Assembly (NCBI GenBank): GCA_902464635.1
Contig: CABQKC010000001.1
Location: 44,023-108,022, forward strand
Origin: an uncultured Caryophanales bacterium
Lineage (GTDB): Bacteria; Bacillota_I; Bacilli_A; RFN20; CAG-826
Direction of reading: 5' to 3'
Length of the DNA: 64,000 nucleotides
Part shown: positions 35,902 through 43,887 of the stretch, piece after piece
Numbering within the stretch: the stretch's first letter is position 1
Layout: each line of letters opens with the position of its first letter
Notes under the pieces: model-generated
Seen by the model: only the letters and a program-made list of their open reading frames with translations
Databases searched by the model: none
What the model was told of the DNA's origin: nothing
Made by a program: the position numbers and the translations under genes

Positions 35902-37224
35902 ATGAAATTCAATAGAGATAAATACCTTAACCAACTGATTGAATCGAAAGAAAATGGCTTTCCAAAAGTAATAACCGGTATAAGAAGATGTGGTAAATCA
36001 TATTTGTTAGATACGATTTATAGAGAGTATTTGGAAAATAGTGGCGTTAATCCAAAAAATATTGTCTATATTGATTTAGAAGATGCATTGAATTACAAAT
36101 ATTGGGACCCATTATATTTATATGAATATGTTTTGGACATCTTGAAGGATAGAGAAGGTGTTGTTTATGTCATGATTGATGAGATACAACACGTATATAA
36201 AATTAAAAATCCAAACTTAACTAACGGGGATCATATAAAGGCGAAAGATGATGACGAAGATGCCATTTCTTTTGTTAATGTAATACTTGGACTATCTAAA
36301 AAGAAGAACTTGGATGTATATGTTTCTGGCAGTAATTCCAAAATGCTATCAAGCGACATCGCTACAGAGCTAAGAAATAAAGAGACTGAAATTAAAGTCG
36401 AACCACTATCTTTTAAAGAATTTTTAGATGCTACTAAATTAGAGCCGGAAGCAGCACTAAATGAATATATGTTTCATGGTGGAATGCCACTTTCGTTGTA
36501 TGAAAAAAATGATGCCAATAAGGAAGAATATTTGCTAGGTTTGATAAAGAAAACATATATAAAAGACATTATAGAAAGAAAGGGCTTTAGAAACGAGGAA
36601 GCAGTGAGGGAAGTTTTTAATCTTTTGTCTAGCTGTATTGGTCAATTGATCAATTCTTCTAATATAGCGCACTATTTCGAAAGCATTAAAAAGCAGAAAA
36701 TAGACAATCGAACAGTTCAAGACTATATTGATTCATTCGTAGATTGTTTCTTAATTAAAAAGGCCGAGAGGTATGATATTAGGGGCAAGGCAAAAATAGG
36801 GGCTCAATATAAATATTATTTTTCTGATCTTGGTTTAAGAAATGCTTTGCTTAACTTTTTGCATTCTGATAACGGATCTTCGTTAGAAAATGTAATTTAT
36901 AATGAACTTATTTATCGTGGTTTTAATGTAGATATTGGTATTATTGAAACAAGCGAACCAAATAAAAATGGCAACTATGTAAGGAAACAACGCGAAGTTG
37001 ATTTTATAGCGACTAGAGGAAGCGAAAAGTATTATATTCAGTCTGCCTTTTCACTTAATTCTCAAGAAGTTTATTTCAGAGAAAAAGAATCGATAAGCAA
37101 AATTAGTGATTTTAACAAAAAAATAATTGTCGTTAGAGATCCGATTACAATTAGAAGGGACGAAAAAGGAATCGAAACAATCGGAGCTGTTGAGTTCCTT
37201 TTGAATGAGAGCCATTTGGGATAA
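35902..37224 (+). CDS. AAA_14/DUF4143 ATPase (second copy)
   Basis: A 440-aa ATPase, a distant paralogue of the one at 33926. Walker A GIRRCGKS (26-33), Walker B VVYVMIDEIQ (about 88-97), VYVSGSNSKML and a C-terminal nuclease-like patch (REVDFIATRGSEKYYIQSAF; the expected E-x-K Lys is replaced by IQ). A charged insertion (KIKNPNLTNGDHIKAKDDDED) follows Walker B. AAAAGGAG precedes the ATG. The palindrome in the leader suggests control by a dimeric repressor. Confidence 0.87.
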   Translation: MKFNRDKYLNQLIESKENGFPKVITGIRRCGKSYLLDTIYREYLENSGVNPKNIVYIDLEDALNYKYWDPLYLYEYVLDILKDREGVVYVMIDEIQHVYKIKNPNLTNGDHIKAKDDDEDAISFVNVILGLSKKKNLDVYVSGSNSKMLSSDIATELRNKETEIKVEPLSFKEFLDATKLEPEAALNEYMFHGGMPLSLYEKNDANKEEYLLGLIKKTYIKDIIERKGFRNEEAVREVFNLLSSCIGQLINSSNIAHYFESIKKQKIDNRTVQDYIDSFVDCFLIKKAERYDIRGKAKIGAQYKYYFSDLGLRNALLNFLHSDNGSSLENVIYNELIYRGFNVDIGIIETSEPNKNGNYVRKQREVDFIATRGSEKYYIQSAFSLNSQEVYFREKESISKISDFNKKIIVVRDPITIRRDEKGIETIGAVEFLLNESHLG

Positions 37225-37426
37225 CTACTGTTATTAATCGTTAGTTAAGAAAAAGACTGTTTTGCAGTTTATCTTATTTTAGGTGGATTTTCTCTTGCAG
37301 TTTTCCGTATATAACAAGTTTATAAATTGATATTTATCCCTATTTATCTAATAAATTCGGTTTAACGAGAGTATCCGTTTAATTGTGTAAACATTCCTGA
37401 ATGAAATGAGGGGATGGTTGCACAAT

Positions 37427-37440
37427 GACCCCTAGGGGTC
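37427..37440 (+). repeat. GC-rich perfect palindrome
   Basis: GACCCCTAGGGGTC, a 14-bp perfect palindrome, stands out from AT-rich surroundings in the gap upstream of the 38-aa frame. Confidence 0.85.
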
Positions 37441-37465
37441 GCGCGGTGGAATTGGCAAAAGAAAA

Positions 37466-37510
37466 GCAGGAACTCACAATTTTAACGACCAAGTTAGAAA
37501 GGAGTCCTGC
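37466..37510 (+). promoter_or_regulatory. hairpin that can hide a ribosome site
   Basis: GCAGGAACTC (37466-37475) can pair with GAGTCCTGC (37502-37510) with one bulged A. The right arm covers part of the AAAGGAG ribosome site directly before the ATG at 37511. Confidence 0.5.
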
Positions 37511-37627
37511 ATGAATAATTTATCACAAACAATGTTGAACGCGTTAGTAAATACTAATGCAAATGGTCAAAAAATAAACCTGGACGAGATAATTGGTCAT
37601 AAGTTGTGCGCTGGTCAAGAAAAATAG
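37511..37627 (+). CDS. 38-aa small protein or transposase fragment
   Basis: A short frame encoding MNNLSQTMLNALVNTNANGQ and 18 more residues, with AAAGGAG ending 6 bases upstream. The N-terminal helix followed by NLDEIIGHKL resembles the beginning of a transposase of the mutator type, so it may be a fragment rather than a real small gene. Confidence 0.4.
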   Translation: MNNLSQTMLNALVNTNANGQKINLDEIIGHKLCAGQEK

Positions 37628-37669
37628 ACACAAACAGTATGTCTTCTAGTCGTGCCCTTTTGCATAATT

Positions 37670-37741
37670 GTGGTGATCCGGCCTTTCTGAGGCTAACACC
37701 GGGACCACCACGTACCAAACAATGTTAACCTCAGAAAGGTC
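37670..37741 (+). other. two interleaved, mutually exclusive hairpins
   Basis: GTGGTGATCCGG (37670-37681) can pair with CCGGGACCACCAC (37699-37711). CCTTTCTGAGGCTAACA (37682-37698) can pair with TGTTAACCTCAGAAAGG (37723-37739; 16 of 17). The arms alternate, so the RNA can switch or form a pseudoknot. TCTTTT follows the second hairpin. Confidence 0.65.
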
Positions 37742-37781
37742 TTTTGTAGCTTCCTTTCTATGAGCGTTAACATTATACCAT

Positions 37782-38354
37782 GTGCCTAAAAATCATCACC
37801 CGTTTGCAAATAACGTTTTAAATATATTAAGAAGTATCTTATTTATCTGCTCTAATGAAGAATTAAATCTTGACTGTAAGAATCTATTAATAGGAATCAA
37901 GGATTTTATAGATATTAATTATTCGATAGATAAAATTTCCTGGGCTAAAGAGGAACTTGAAAAGATGCTTATTGATATAGGGGTCTGCTTTTTTCTTGGT
38001 AGCAACGTCAAAAAAGACTTATCTATGGCGAGACAAGTTCTAGTTAAGGTAAAAGATTTGGACATGGCTAAGTTCTATTTAGACTCCATTGATGTTTTAT
38101 CTGGCTCTTGTGAGACTAGAAAACCAAAGGGGACGTGTATTCAAATTGAACAGATTAAGCATTGCAAAAATATATCTGAATGTATGTCTATTCAAGATGT
38201 AGGGGATTTAACCAAGGCAAATTGTTTCAAACAAAAGCAAAGATATGGTTGTTTTGAATTTGGCCTTGGCTTTAATGAGCAACTAGGTTTAATAAATAAG
38301 GATAAACTCAATATGGTTTTTGTAAAATTCCTTAATGAAAAACTAGCAAATTAG
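37782..38354 (+). CDS. hypothetical protein with C-terminal Cys cluster
   Basis: A 190-aa protein of no family I recognise. The first half is helical (ANNVLNILRSILFICSNEELNLDCKNLLIGIKDFID). The second half has Cys residues in SGSCETRKPKGTCIQ, IKHCKNISECMS, ANCF and RYGCFEF, which could bind metal. The first in-frame start is a GTG at 37782 with no ribosome site; the true start is doubtful, though a stop at 37760 limits extension. It lies between the interleaved hairpins and the riboswitch. Confidence 0.5.
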   Translation: MPKNHHPFANNVLNILRSILFICSNEELNLDCKNLLIGIKDFIDINYSIDKISWAKEELEKMLIDIGVCFFLGSNVKKDLSMARQVLVKVKDLDMAKFYLDSIDVLSGSCETRKPKGTCIQIEQIKHCKNISECMSIQDVGDLTKANCFKQKQRYGCFEFGLGFNEQLGLINKDKLNMVFVKFLNEKLAN

Positions 38355-38425
38355 AAAAATATACATATATAGGTACATAATGTAATTTAATCAAAAAATA
38401 TAAAAATAAATCTTAAAATAACTAT

Positions 38426-38552
38426 ATCCATAAAGAGAGTGGTTAGGGACAAGCCCGTTGATCCACCGACAACCCAAGTTATGTTGGGTGTCAAAGCTTG
38501 AACGATGGGAATGATGCAAATAGAGCTCCTGTCGTTACGATGGGAGCTTTTT
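38426..38552 (+). ncRNA. S-box-like (SAM-clan) riboswitch with transcription terminator
   Basis: The leader has SAM-I-clan landmarks: AAAGAGAGTGG, then AGGGACAAGCCC, TTGATCCACCGACAACC and the P1 closing strand CGATGGGAATG. P1 is ATCCAT with ATGGGA. An expression platform follows: GCTCCTGTCG-TTA-CGATGGGAGC (38525-38547) and TTTTT. The word ACGATGGGA occurs twice, at 38502-38510 (3' P1) and 38537-38545 (terminator arm), so TCCTGTCGT can pair with either; ligand binding would free it to terminate. The exact subfamily (SAM-I or I/IV) and the ligand are inferred. Confidence 0.75.
38525..38552 (+). terminator. riboswitch-controlled terminator
   Basis: Ten-base-pair stem GCTCCTGTCG/CGATGGGAGC (two G-U pairs), loop TTA, then TTTTTCTTC, located 34 bases before the 458-aa gene. 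Confidence 0.85.
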
Positions 38553-38585
38553 CTTCTTTAATGGAAATTAAAGGAGGAAGAAAAG

Positions 38586-39962
38586 ATGAAATTATTCAAT
38601 AACAAACTATATGTCATCTTGCTTATAAAGGAAGAAGAGAAGCGGGAGGTTATTAATCTTGCTAAAGAGCATAATCTAGAAATCCTTTATGAAGATATGT
38701 TTATAAATCAAAAAGGTGATCTGCATCGAATTTGTATTGATGATAATTCTTTAGGAGGGACTTTAGGATCTATTCAATGCTTTTACGAATTGAATAATTT
38801 AAAAAATCAGGGGACCCGTGTATTCAAAAACGTTAAAGAATTAAAAGAATATATAGATAAGGCAACTAAAAGAAAAGAACATCGATTTGTCTTAGAAAAC
38901 AACATCAATAAATATTATGAATATGTTAAGTCATTAGACTTTAATTCTTTAAAAGATGAATGCCTTTTGGCAAATAACATCATTAATTACATAGACCTTT
39001 ATTATTCATTTATTAGGTATCAAGTAGAAAAAAATCTATCTAATTCGATTGAAGGGAGCATTTCTAATAATGTCGGGAATTTAGAAACTGTATATAAAGA
39101 ATTAGATAAAATAGTTAAGTTAAGAGATGAAATTGATGATGTTATTAATATAGATATCTATTTGATAGATAAAGATATTGCCGCAAAAGTAATATTTAAA
39201 CTAGCTGATAAAAATATGACTTCCATAAAGAAAATGAGGTCATGTTTAAAAAGAATGTATTCATATTTTCATTTTGATGAAAGTAGTTATATTCGATTAA
39301 AAACCATCAACAAGAACCTTGATATTATCTTCAATATCTTTAATTACAAATTGAAATTAAAGGGAATAGTTTCTTATAAACATGATGTCTATAAATCTAT
39401 TCATGAATTAGGTTATAAAGAAGATATACCTGACTATTTAGTAGGCAAGAAGAATAAAGATGGATGGGCTTATATATCCGTCCTTAAAAGACTTCTTTAT
39501 TCATTAAAGATATATGACTCTTATTTATTAAGTAATGAATCCATTCCAGTTGTATCTAAAAATGCCGATGAGATCGAATGCTTAGCCAAAAGGTTAATTT
39601 CTTTCGGTTATATAGATAAAGATGATTTGGCAAATTCTAATAAGCATAGCTATATCCCTAAATTTATTCTTATTGAACCAAATAAGAAAATCTTTAGAGA
39701 CGGCGGGGGAATAACTATCCTTTCATGCATATGTAGTTCTAGAAAGATAAAACCATTATATGTAAATGATCTTTTAGAGCATTTCGAAAAGATAATAGTT
39801 AATTACGACTTTGTTTATCTTCGTCTTCTCTTGCTTAAGATTAATTTAGATAAAACTAGGGAAACGCCTCAATTATTAAATTTAGAAGAAGCAAGAAAAA
39901 TTAAAGGCAATAAAAGGGTTATAGACCTAATAAATATGGTAGAAGAAGCAAAGAAGAAATGA
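38586..39962 (+). CDS. unrecognised 458-aa protein under riboswitch control
   Basis: No known family recognised. The first 100 residues look like an alpha/beta domain (LYVILLIKEEEKREVINLAKEHNLEILYEDMF, then RICIDDNSLGGTLGSIQCFYEL). The rest is helical and charged (NLSNSIEGSISNNVGNLETVYKELDKIVKLRDEIDDV), with a C-terminal alpha/beta patch (YIPKFILIEPNKKIFRDGGGITILSCICSSRKI). No signal peptide or membrane segment, so cytoplasmic. AAAGGAGG lies before the ATG. An S-box-like riboswitch ends 34 bases upstream, which would tie it to methionine, cysteine or SAM supply, yet it resembles no methionine enzyme or transporter. Confidence 0.75.
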   Translation: MKLFNNKLYVILLIKEEEKREVINLAKEHNLEILYEDMFINQKGDLHRICIDDNSLGGTLGSIQCFYELNNLKNQGTRVFKNVKELKEYIDKATKRKEHRFVLENNINKYYEYVKSLDFNSLKDECLLANNIINYIDLYYSFIRYQVEKNLSNSIEGSISNNVGNLETVYKELDKIVKLRDEIDDVINIDIYLIDKDIAAKVIFKLADKNMTSIKKMRSCLKRMYSYFHFDESSYIRLKTINKNLDIIFNIFNYKLKLKGIVSYKHDVYKSIHELGYKEDIPDYLVGKKNKDGWAYISVLKRLLYSLKIYDSYLLSNESIPVVSKNADEIECLAKRLISFGYIDKDDLANSNKHSYIPKFILIEPNKKIFRDGGGITILSCICSSRKIKPLYVNDLLEHFEKIIVNYDFVYLRLLLLKINLDKTRETPQLLNLEEARKIKGNKRVIDLINMVEEAKKK

Positions 39963-40089
39963 ATAAATTTCAATGTCTCTTCATGAAGTCAAAGTATTTA
40001 TATAGAGACATAATAAGATTTCTAGTAACGACATTTATTTATTGATATAGATTATAGAAGGAAGGAAATTTACATAAACATAAAAGATA

Positions 40090-40289
40090 AGAAAGAAAAG
40101 AATTGGCAAGAATAAAAAGCGAAAAGAATTTATTGTTTTACTTGGGGCGAATGGGTTTGAAAGTATTGATGAGAATACTGACATTTATTAATAGGAAAAG
40201 AACCAAATAAAGAAATGGTTGCTAAAGCTTTAAAAGATGAGATAGTCATAATAACTGAAAGTGAGTTTATTGATTTATTAGGTAGTTAA
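40090..40289 (+). pseudogene. broken BRCT-domain gene fragment
   Basis: Frame one encodes KRKEFIVLLGANGFESIDENTD; after one missing base near 40190 the next frame continues LLIGKEPNKEMVAKALKDE and IVIITESEFIDLLGS, ending in TAA at 40289. Together they match a BRCT domain, as at the C-terminus of DNA ligase or polymerase-associated proteins. The N-terminal part is lost and the frame is shifted. Confidence 0.6.
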
Positions 40290-40352
40290 TATAGCTCTTA
40301 TGAAACATATAAATATAGGATGGGAAGTGGGTTTTATGCGATTCCTAATGCG

Positions 40353-40379
40353 AAAAAGTGCAAGTTCTTGCAAAAAAGG
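40353..40379 (+). repeat. 27-bp element with palindrome TGCAAGTTCTTGCA, copy 2
   Basis: Identical to 35865-35891, palindrome at 40359-40372. Here it is followed by AAAAAAGGGAATTGGTGAAG but no ATPase gene, so it may be the leader of a lost DUF4143-type gene. Confidence 0.9.
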
Positions 40380-40457
40380 GAATTGGTGAAGTGGGCCATA
40401 GTTGAAGTCTATCTATATAGTGTTTAAAACGTTATAATTTTTGAAAGGAATAAAAAT

Positions 40458-41282
40458 ATGATAAAAATAATTGAGTCAATAATTGATGATTTTGCCAAAC
40501 AAGGATTCGTTTTCTCAAACGAACAAGATTTTCAATTTCAAATGGCACTTGCTTTAAAAACATCTAATCTTTTTAAAGATATTAAACTGGAAGCGATTTC
40601 TTTAGAAGATAATTGGACTAAGGTTGAAAATTTGGTTAAAACCAATGGAAAAATAAGTAGGCAAAAGAAGCAATATCATGACATATTGGTTAAGCTATCA
40701 GAAGAAGAATATGTGTTGATCGAACTTAAATATAAAACGCCAAACAAGTTATGTTTGTATGAAACCGTGCAAGGGAAAACAATTACGTTTGTCCAAGGCG
40801 ACTACAATATTGGTGCATACGATTTTATTGAAGACATATCTAGACTGGAGAGAATATCTAAAAGGCACATGCCAGGCGAGATACAAAAATATATTAAAAA
40901 GTCTTATGCAATTATTTTAACAAATGACAAAAACTACAGATATAATGATTTTAAAAACTCTCTTTGGAAAAATTATTCTATAGTCGATAATAAGAAATTT
41001 AATAAAGGCAAAATTAAGTTTTTAATCAACGGGCAAGCGGTGAGCCAATATCAAAAGGGAAGAAACTTTGTCGAAATCGACTTAATAAATGATTATCCTA
41101 AATTTAAATGGGAAGATTATAAACTTTGTGATCTCAATGGCGTTCCTTATAACAACTATAAAGATGAAAAGGTTAATAAAAAGATTTACACTTGTCCTGG
41201 TTTTTCGTACTTAATAGTAGAAGTTCCCCCACAGAATCAATTTGCCAAAGTTGCCCCTCGACCTCTTTCAGATACGTTATAA
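40458..41282 (+). CDS. PD-(D/E)xK-type nuclease-like protein
   Basis: A 274-aa protein with a restriction-endonuclease core: YHDILVKLSEEEYVLIELKYKTP gives D75, E89 and K91 in the D...E-x-K arrangement. An N-terminal helix (SNEQDFQFQMALALKT) and later helical parts fit proteins that cut or bind DNA, often of defence or mobile origin. A TATAAT at 40433 and GAAAGGA before the ATG give it its own transcription unit. No methylase is adjacent. Function as a nuclease is inferred from the motif only. Confidence 0.6.
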   Translation: MIKIIESIIDDFAKQGFVFSNEQDFQFQMALALKTSNLFKDIKLEAISLEDNWTKVENLVKTNGKISRQKKQYHDILVKLSEEEYVLIELKYKTPNKLCLYETVQGKTITFVQGDYNIGAYDFIEDISRLERISKRHMPGEIQKYIKKSYAIILTNDKNYRYNDFKNSLWKNYSIVDNKKFNKGKIKFLINGQAVSQYQKGRNFVEIDLINDYPKFKWEDYKLCDLNGVPYNNYKDEKVNKKIYTCPGFSYLIVEVPPQNQFAKVAPRPLSDTL

Positions 41283-41377
41283 TCATATTCCTTCCTTGCC
41301 CTTATATTTATATATACCTAGTGTTTTTATTTTATAGCCACCTTATACTTTTAATATCTTAATTGGGGGATAAATAT

Positions 41378-41861
41378 ATGGCCTTTTCAGATGCTAGGAT
41401 ACATCAAATAGAATTGTTACTAACTTTAGATTATTTACTAAGGTTTACAGGTGAAAATCATCCAGCAACCCAAATAGATATATGCAGGCACGCTAATGAT
41501 TTTGGACTTAAATATGATTCTAAAGCCAAAAGCAGTAATGATGTTAGAAGGCAAAGAATAGGGTGCTGCCTTAAGTTTCTAATGGAAGTAACAAGTAAAT
41601 TCCCAGAAGAAGCTCCGTTTATCCTCTAACAAAATGATTCAGGTAAATATTATATCGAATCAAAGAATTATCTATCCGAAGACCAAGTTATAAAAATCCT
41701 AGCAGCTGTTAAAAATGATAGATATACCCAATATGAAGACACTTCTCTATTAATCGATAGATTCTTGGATTCTTTATTAAATGTTCATAATCGTGCTTTT
41801 TATTGATGAACTAGATAAATTAAATAAAGGGGTAAGGAAAAATAGACCATATGTAATATGA
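41378..41861 (+). pseudogene. broken WYL-type transcription regulator
   Basis: The frame begins MAFSDARIHQIELLLTLDYLLRFTGENHP with a helix-turn-helix (ATQIDICRHANDFGLKYD) and stops at TAA 41627-41629. The same frame continues as QNDSGKYYIESKNYLSEDQVIKILAAVKND, then shifts (FIDELDKLNKGVRKNRPYVI) to a stop at 41861. This is the N-terminal part of a WYL-domain regulator with one nonsense and one frameshift change; the WYL domain itself is missing. Confidence 0.7.
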
Positions 41862-41960
41862 ATTTTTAAAAACTAGGTCTATTTATTTAAAAAGTGTCAA
41901 AGATGCGTGTAATTGCATAATTAGCCAAATAATTCTAATGTATTGTCCGGTTCTTCTTAT

Positions 41961-42037
41961 AAAACGCCCTTCTTAATCAAATTTTATTTGCTATTTGGCC
42001 ATTTAGATTATAATAGTAACATGAAGAAGGGCGTTTT
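41961..42037 (+). repeat. 14-bp perfect inverted repeat around a promoter
   Basis: AAAACGCCCTTCTT (41961-41974) and AAGAAGGGCGTTTT (42024-42037) face each other across 49 bases that contain TATAAT at 42009-42014. The right arm is followed by TATT and lies at the start of a short frame. Confidence 0.85.
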
Positions 42038-42089
42038 TATTGCCGTCATTCATATCCAATATATAAGTCGTAATAAAAATGAAAACTAG
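42021..42089 (+). CDS. 22-codon upstream frame (possible leader peptide)
   Basis: An ATG 6 bases after TATAAT opens MKKGVFIAVIHIQYISRNKN and two more residues, ending inside the sugar transferase gene (ATG 42079, another frame). No ribosome site exists for the transferase, so reading this frame may deliver ribosomes to it. Confidence 0.4.
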   Translation: MKKGVFIAVIHIQYISRNKNEN

Positions 42090-42687
42090 TCAACGTATAT
42101 ATTTGCCGTTCAAAAGACTAATAGGGATACTAGGCTCTTTTGTTGGGATTATAGTGTGCTTTGTTTTCCTGTGGTGGTGGGTTATCCCTGTTAATGCAAT
42201 TGTTACAGGGGGACATCCATTCTTTGTTCAGGAAAGATATGGCAAGAACAAGAAGGTATTCAAGATGATTAAGTTTAGATCCATGAAGATGGATGCTGAT
42301 CCTAATCTAGCTCCTAGCAACATGGGTGAGAAGAAGCAAAAGTCCATGGAGACCAAATTTGGTGCGTTCCTTAGAAAGACATCCATTGATGAGACTCCTC
42401 AGTTACTAAATATATTCGTTGGCCAGATGGCGTTTATTGGTCCTAGGCCTGGCAGTGCCCATAATGAGGAGTTTCTTAGGGAATGCAGGGAGAAATACAC
42501 TCCTAGTGCCTTTGATGTTAAACCTGGCATCAGTGGATATGCCCAGATAAAGATGAAAAGGGAACACGATCCTGAATTTAAGGCAGAGTGGGATTCTAAA
42601 TATGTAGAAAGAATGTCACTTTGGTTTGATATAGGGATATTTGGATATACTATTTTGAAGATTTTTGGTGCGGTTAAAGGAAGATGA
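42079..42687 (+). CDS. polyprenyl-phosphate sugar-1-phosphate transferase
   Basis: Starts repeat-unit synthesis by moving a sugar phosphate from UDP-sugar to undecaprenyl phosphate at the inner membrane face. The 202-aa length is that of the short catalytic (WcaJ/EpsL C-terminal) type. It has one N-terminal membrane segment (about 13-37), then QERYGKNKKVFKMIKFRSMKMDAD, KTSIDETPQLLNIFVGQMAFIGPRPG (with the catalytic D-E) and KPGISGYAQI. It heads the polysaccharide cluster. An upstream frame and hairpin may control its translation. Confidence 0.93.
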   Translation: MKTSQRIYLPFKRLIGILGSFVGIIVCFVFLWWWVIPVNAIVTGGHPFFVQERYGKNKKVFKMIKFRSMKMDADPNLAPSNMGEKKQKSMETKFGAFLRKTSIDETPQLLNIFVGQMAFIGPRPGSAHNEEFLRECREKYTPSAFDVKPGISGYAQIKMKREHDPEFKAEWDSKYVERMSLWFDIGIFGYTILKIFGAVKGR

Positions 42688-42774
42688 AATGATACTCAAT
42701 TAATTATTGTTTAATTGCAAACGATAAATTAAATAGTGATAATAAATTGTCTTAATATTTTTTGGAATGATCTA

Positions 42775-43887
42775 ATGAAAATTTTGTTTGTAGAGCCTTA
42801 TGAATCATCGTTGTTTTGTTTTAGAAAAGAGCTTTTAGATGCGTTGATAGCAGATGGCCACGATATTGTTTTGTGCATTACTGAGACAAAAAAAATTACT
42901 GATCAATATTTTAAAAAGACAAAAATCATAGATGTTCCAATAGATTTAAAAAACAAGGGATTGTTTTCAAACGTTAAGCTGAAAAGAACTTATAAACGTA
43001 TAATAAAGCAAGAAAAACCTGATCTTGTCTTATCTTTTACTATTAAACCAAATATTTATTGTGGAATGGCCGCTAAAAAAACTCCAATAATTGCAAATAT
43101 TACTGGCTTGGGTAATATGTTCAAAAGTCGTGGACTTCTATATTACCTTGGTGTTTTTCTATACAAAATTTCATTTAAAAATGTAGATTGGGTATTTTTT
43201 CAAAATAATGATTGCCTGTCATTTTTTAAAAACAATAGAATTCATGTTAGCCGTTATAAAATAATTCCTGGATCCGGAGTAAATACTGAAAAATTCAAGC
43301 CACTCGACACCCGCAAGGACACCGGGGTGAGAAATTTCCTATTCGCATCCAGGCCTCTGAAGGAAAAAGGATTTGATTTGCTTGTTGAATCAATTCCCGA
43401 AGTCGTAAAAATAAATAAAAACGTTCATTTTAATTTTCTTTGTTCCGAAGAGGAGTTTATGCAAAGGGATTTGGCAAAACGAGTGTTTGAAGAAAATGGT
43501 AGTTATATTACAATACTGGGAAGAACTGACAATATGAGGATGGTATATTGCCAAAATGATTTTCTTGTCTCTCCGTCTTTCTATAGAGAGGGAATATCGA
43601 ATGTTCTCCTTGAAAGTTTGGCGTGCGAAAGACCGATAATTACAACCGACGATAACCCGGGGTGCCTCGAAACGTTGGCGGAAGGAAAAAATGGCCTCGG
43701 TATAAAGTCAAATGATTTAAAATCATTAATTTTTGCTCTAAATAAAGCGGCAGCGATGTCTAATGATGAAGTTGAAAAGATGGGCAAAAATGGCAGAGAG
43801 TTTGTAATACAACAATTTAGTAGAGACTTTGTTTTGAAAGAATATCTTGATGTAATAAAAGGGATGAAAAATGCCAAGGAAAAATAA
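42775..43887 (+). CDS. glycosyltransferase, family 4-like
   Basis: A 370-aa GT-B enzyme that adds a sugar to the lipid-linked repeat. The start MKILFVEPYE at 42775 follows TGGAATGATCT, a weak site. The N-terminal Rossmann part has PDLVLSFTIKPNIYCGMAAKKTPIIANITGLGNMF; the C-terminal donor domain has GVNTEKFKP, FASRPLKEKGFDLLVESI and EGISNVLLESLACERPIITTDDNPGC, the E-x7-E type region. Resembles GT4 enzymes such as those acting on UDP-GlcNAc or UDP-Gal, donor not determinable. Confidence 0.9.
   Translation: MKILFVEPYESSLFCFRKELLDALIADGHDIVLCITETKKITDQYFKKTKIIDVPIDLKNKGLFSNVKLKRTYKRIIKQEKPDLVLSFTIKPNIYCGMAAKKTPIIANITGLGNMFKSRGLLYYLGVFLYKISFKNVDWVFFQNNDCLSFFKNNRIHVSRYKIIPGSGVNTEKFKPLDTRKDTGVRNFLFASRPLKEKGFDLLVESIPEVVKINKNVHFNFLCSEEEFMQRDLAKRVFEENGSYITILGRTDNMRMVYCQNDFLVSPSFYREGISNVLLESLACERPIITTDDNPGCLETLAEGKNGLGIKSNDLKSLIFALNKAAAMSNDEVEKMGKNGREFVIQQFSRDFVLKEYLDVIKGMKNAKEK

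Larger units (their letters stand above)
37363..37627 (+). mobile_element. possible IS256-type left end with transposase N-terminal fragment
   Basis: TCCGTTTAATTGTGTAAAC (37374-37392) resembles the ends I know for IS256-family elements in Bacilli (TCCGTATAATTGTGTAAA). It is followed within about 120 bases by a short frame with a good ribosome site, as expected for an element whose transposase is cut off. No matching right end was seen. Tentative. Confidence 0.35.

Noticed and set aside
37441..37475. tRNA-Leu-like text (GGTGGAATTGGCAAAA)
   Set aside because: The D-arm-like words are followed by no anticodon arm, T-arm or acceptor partner, so it is not called a tRNA.
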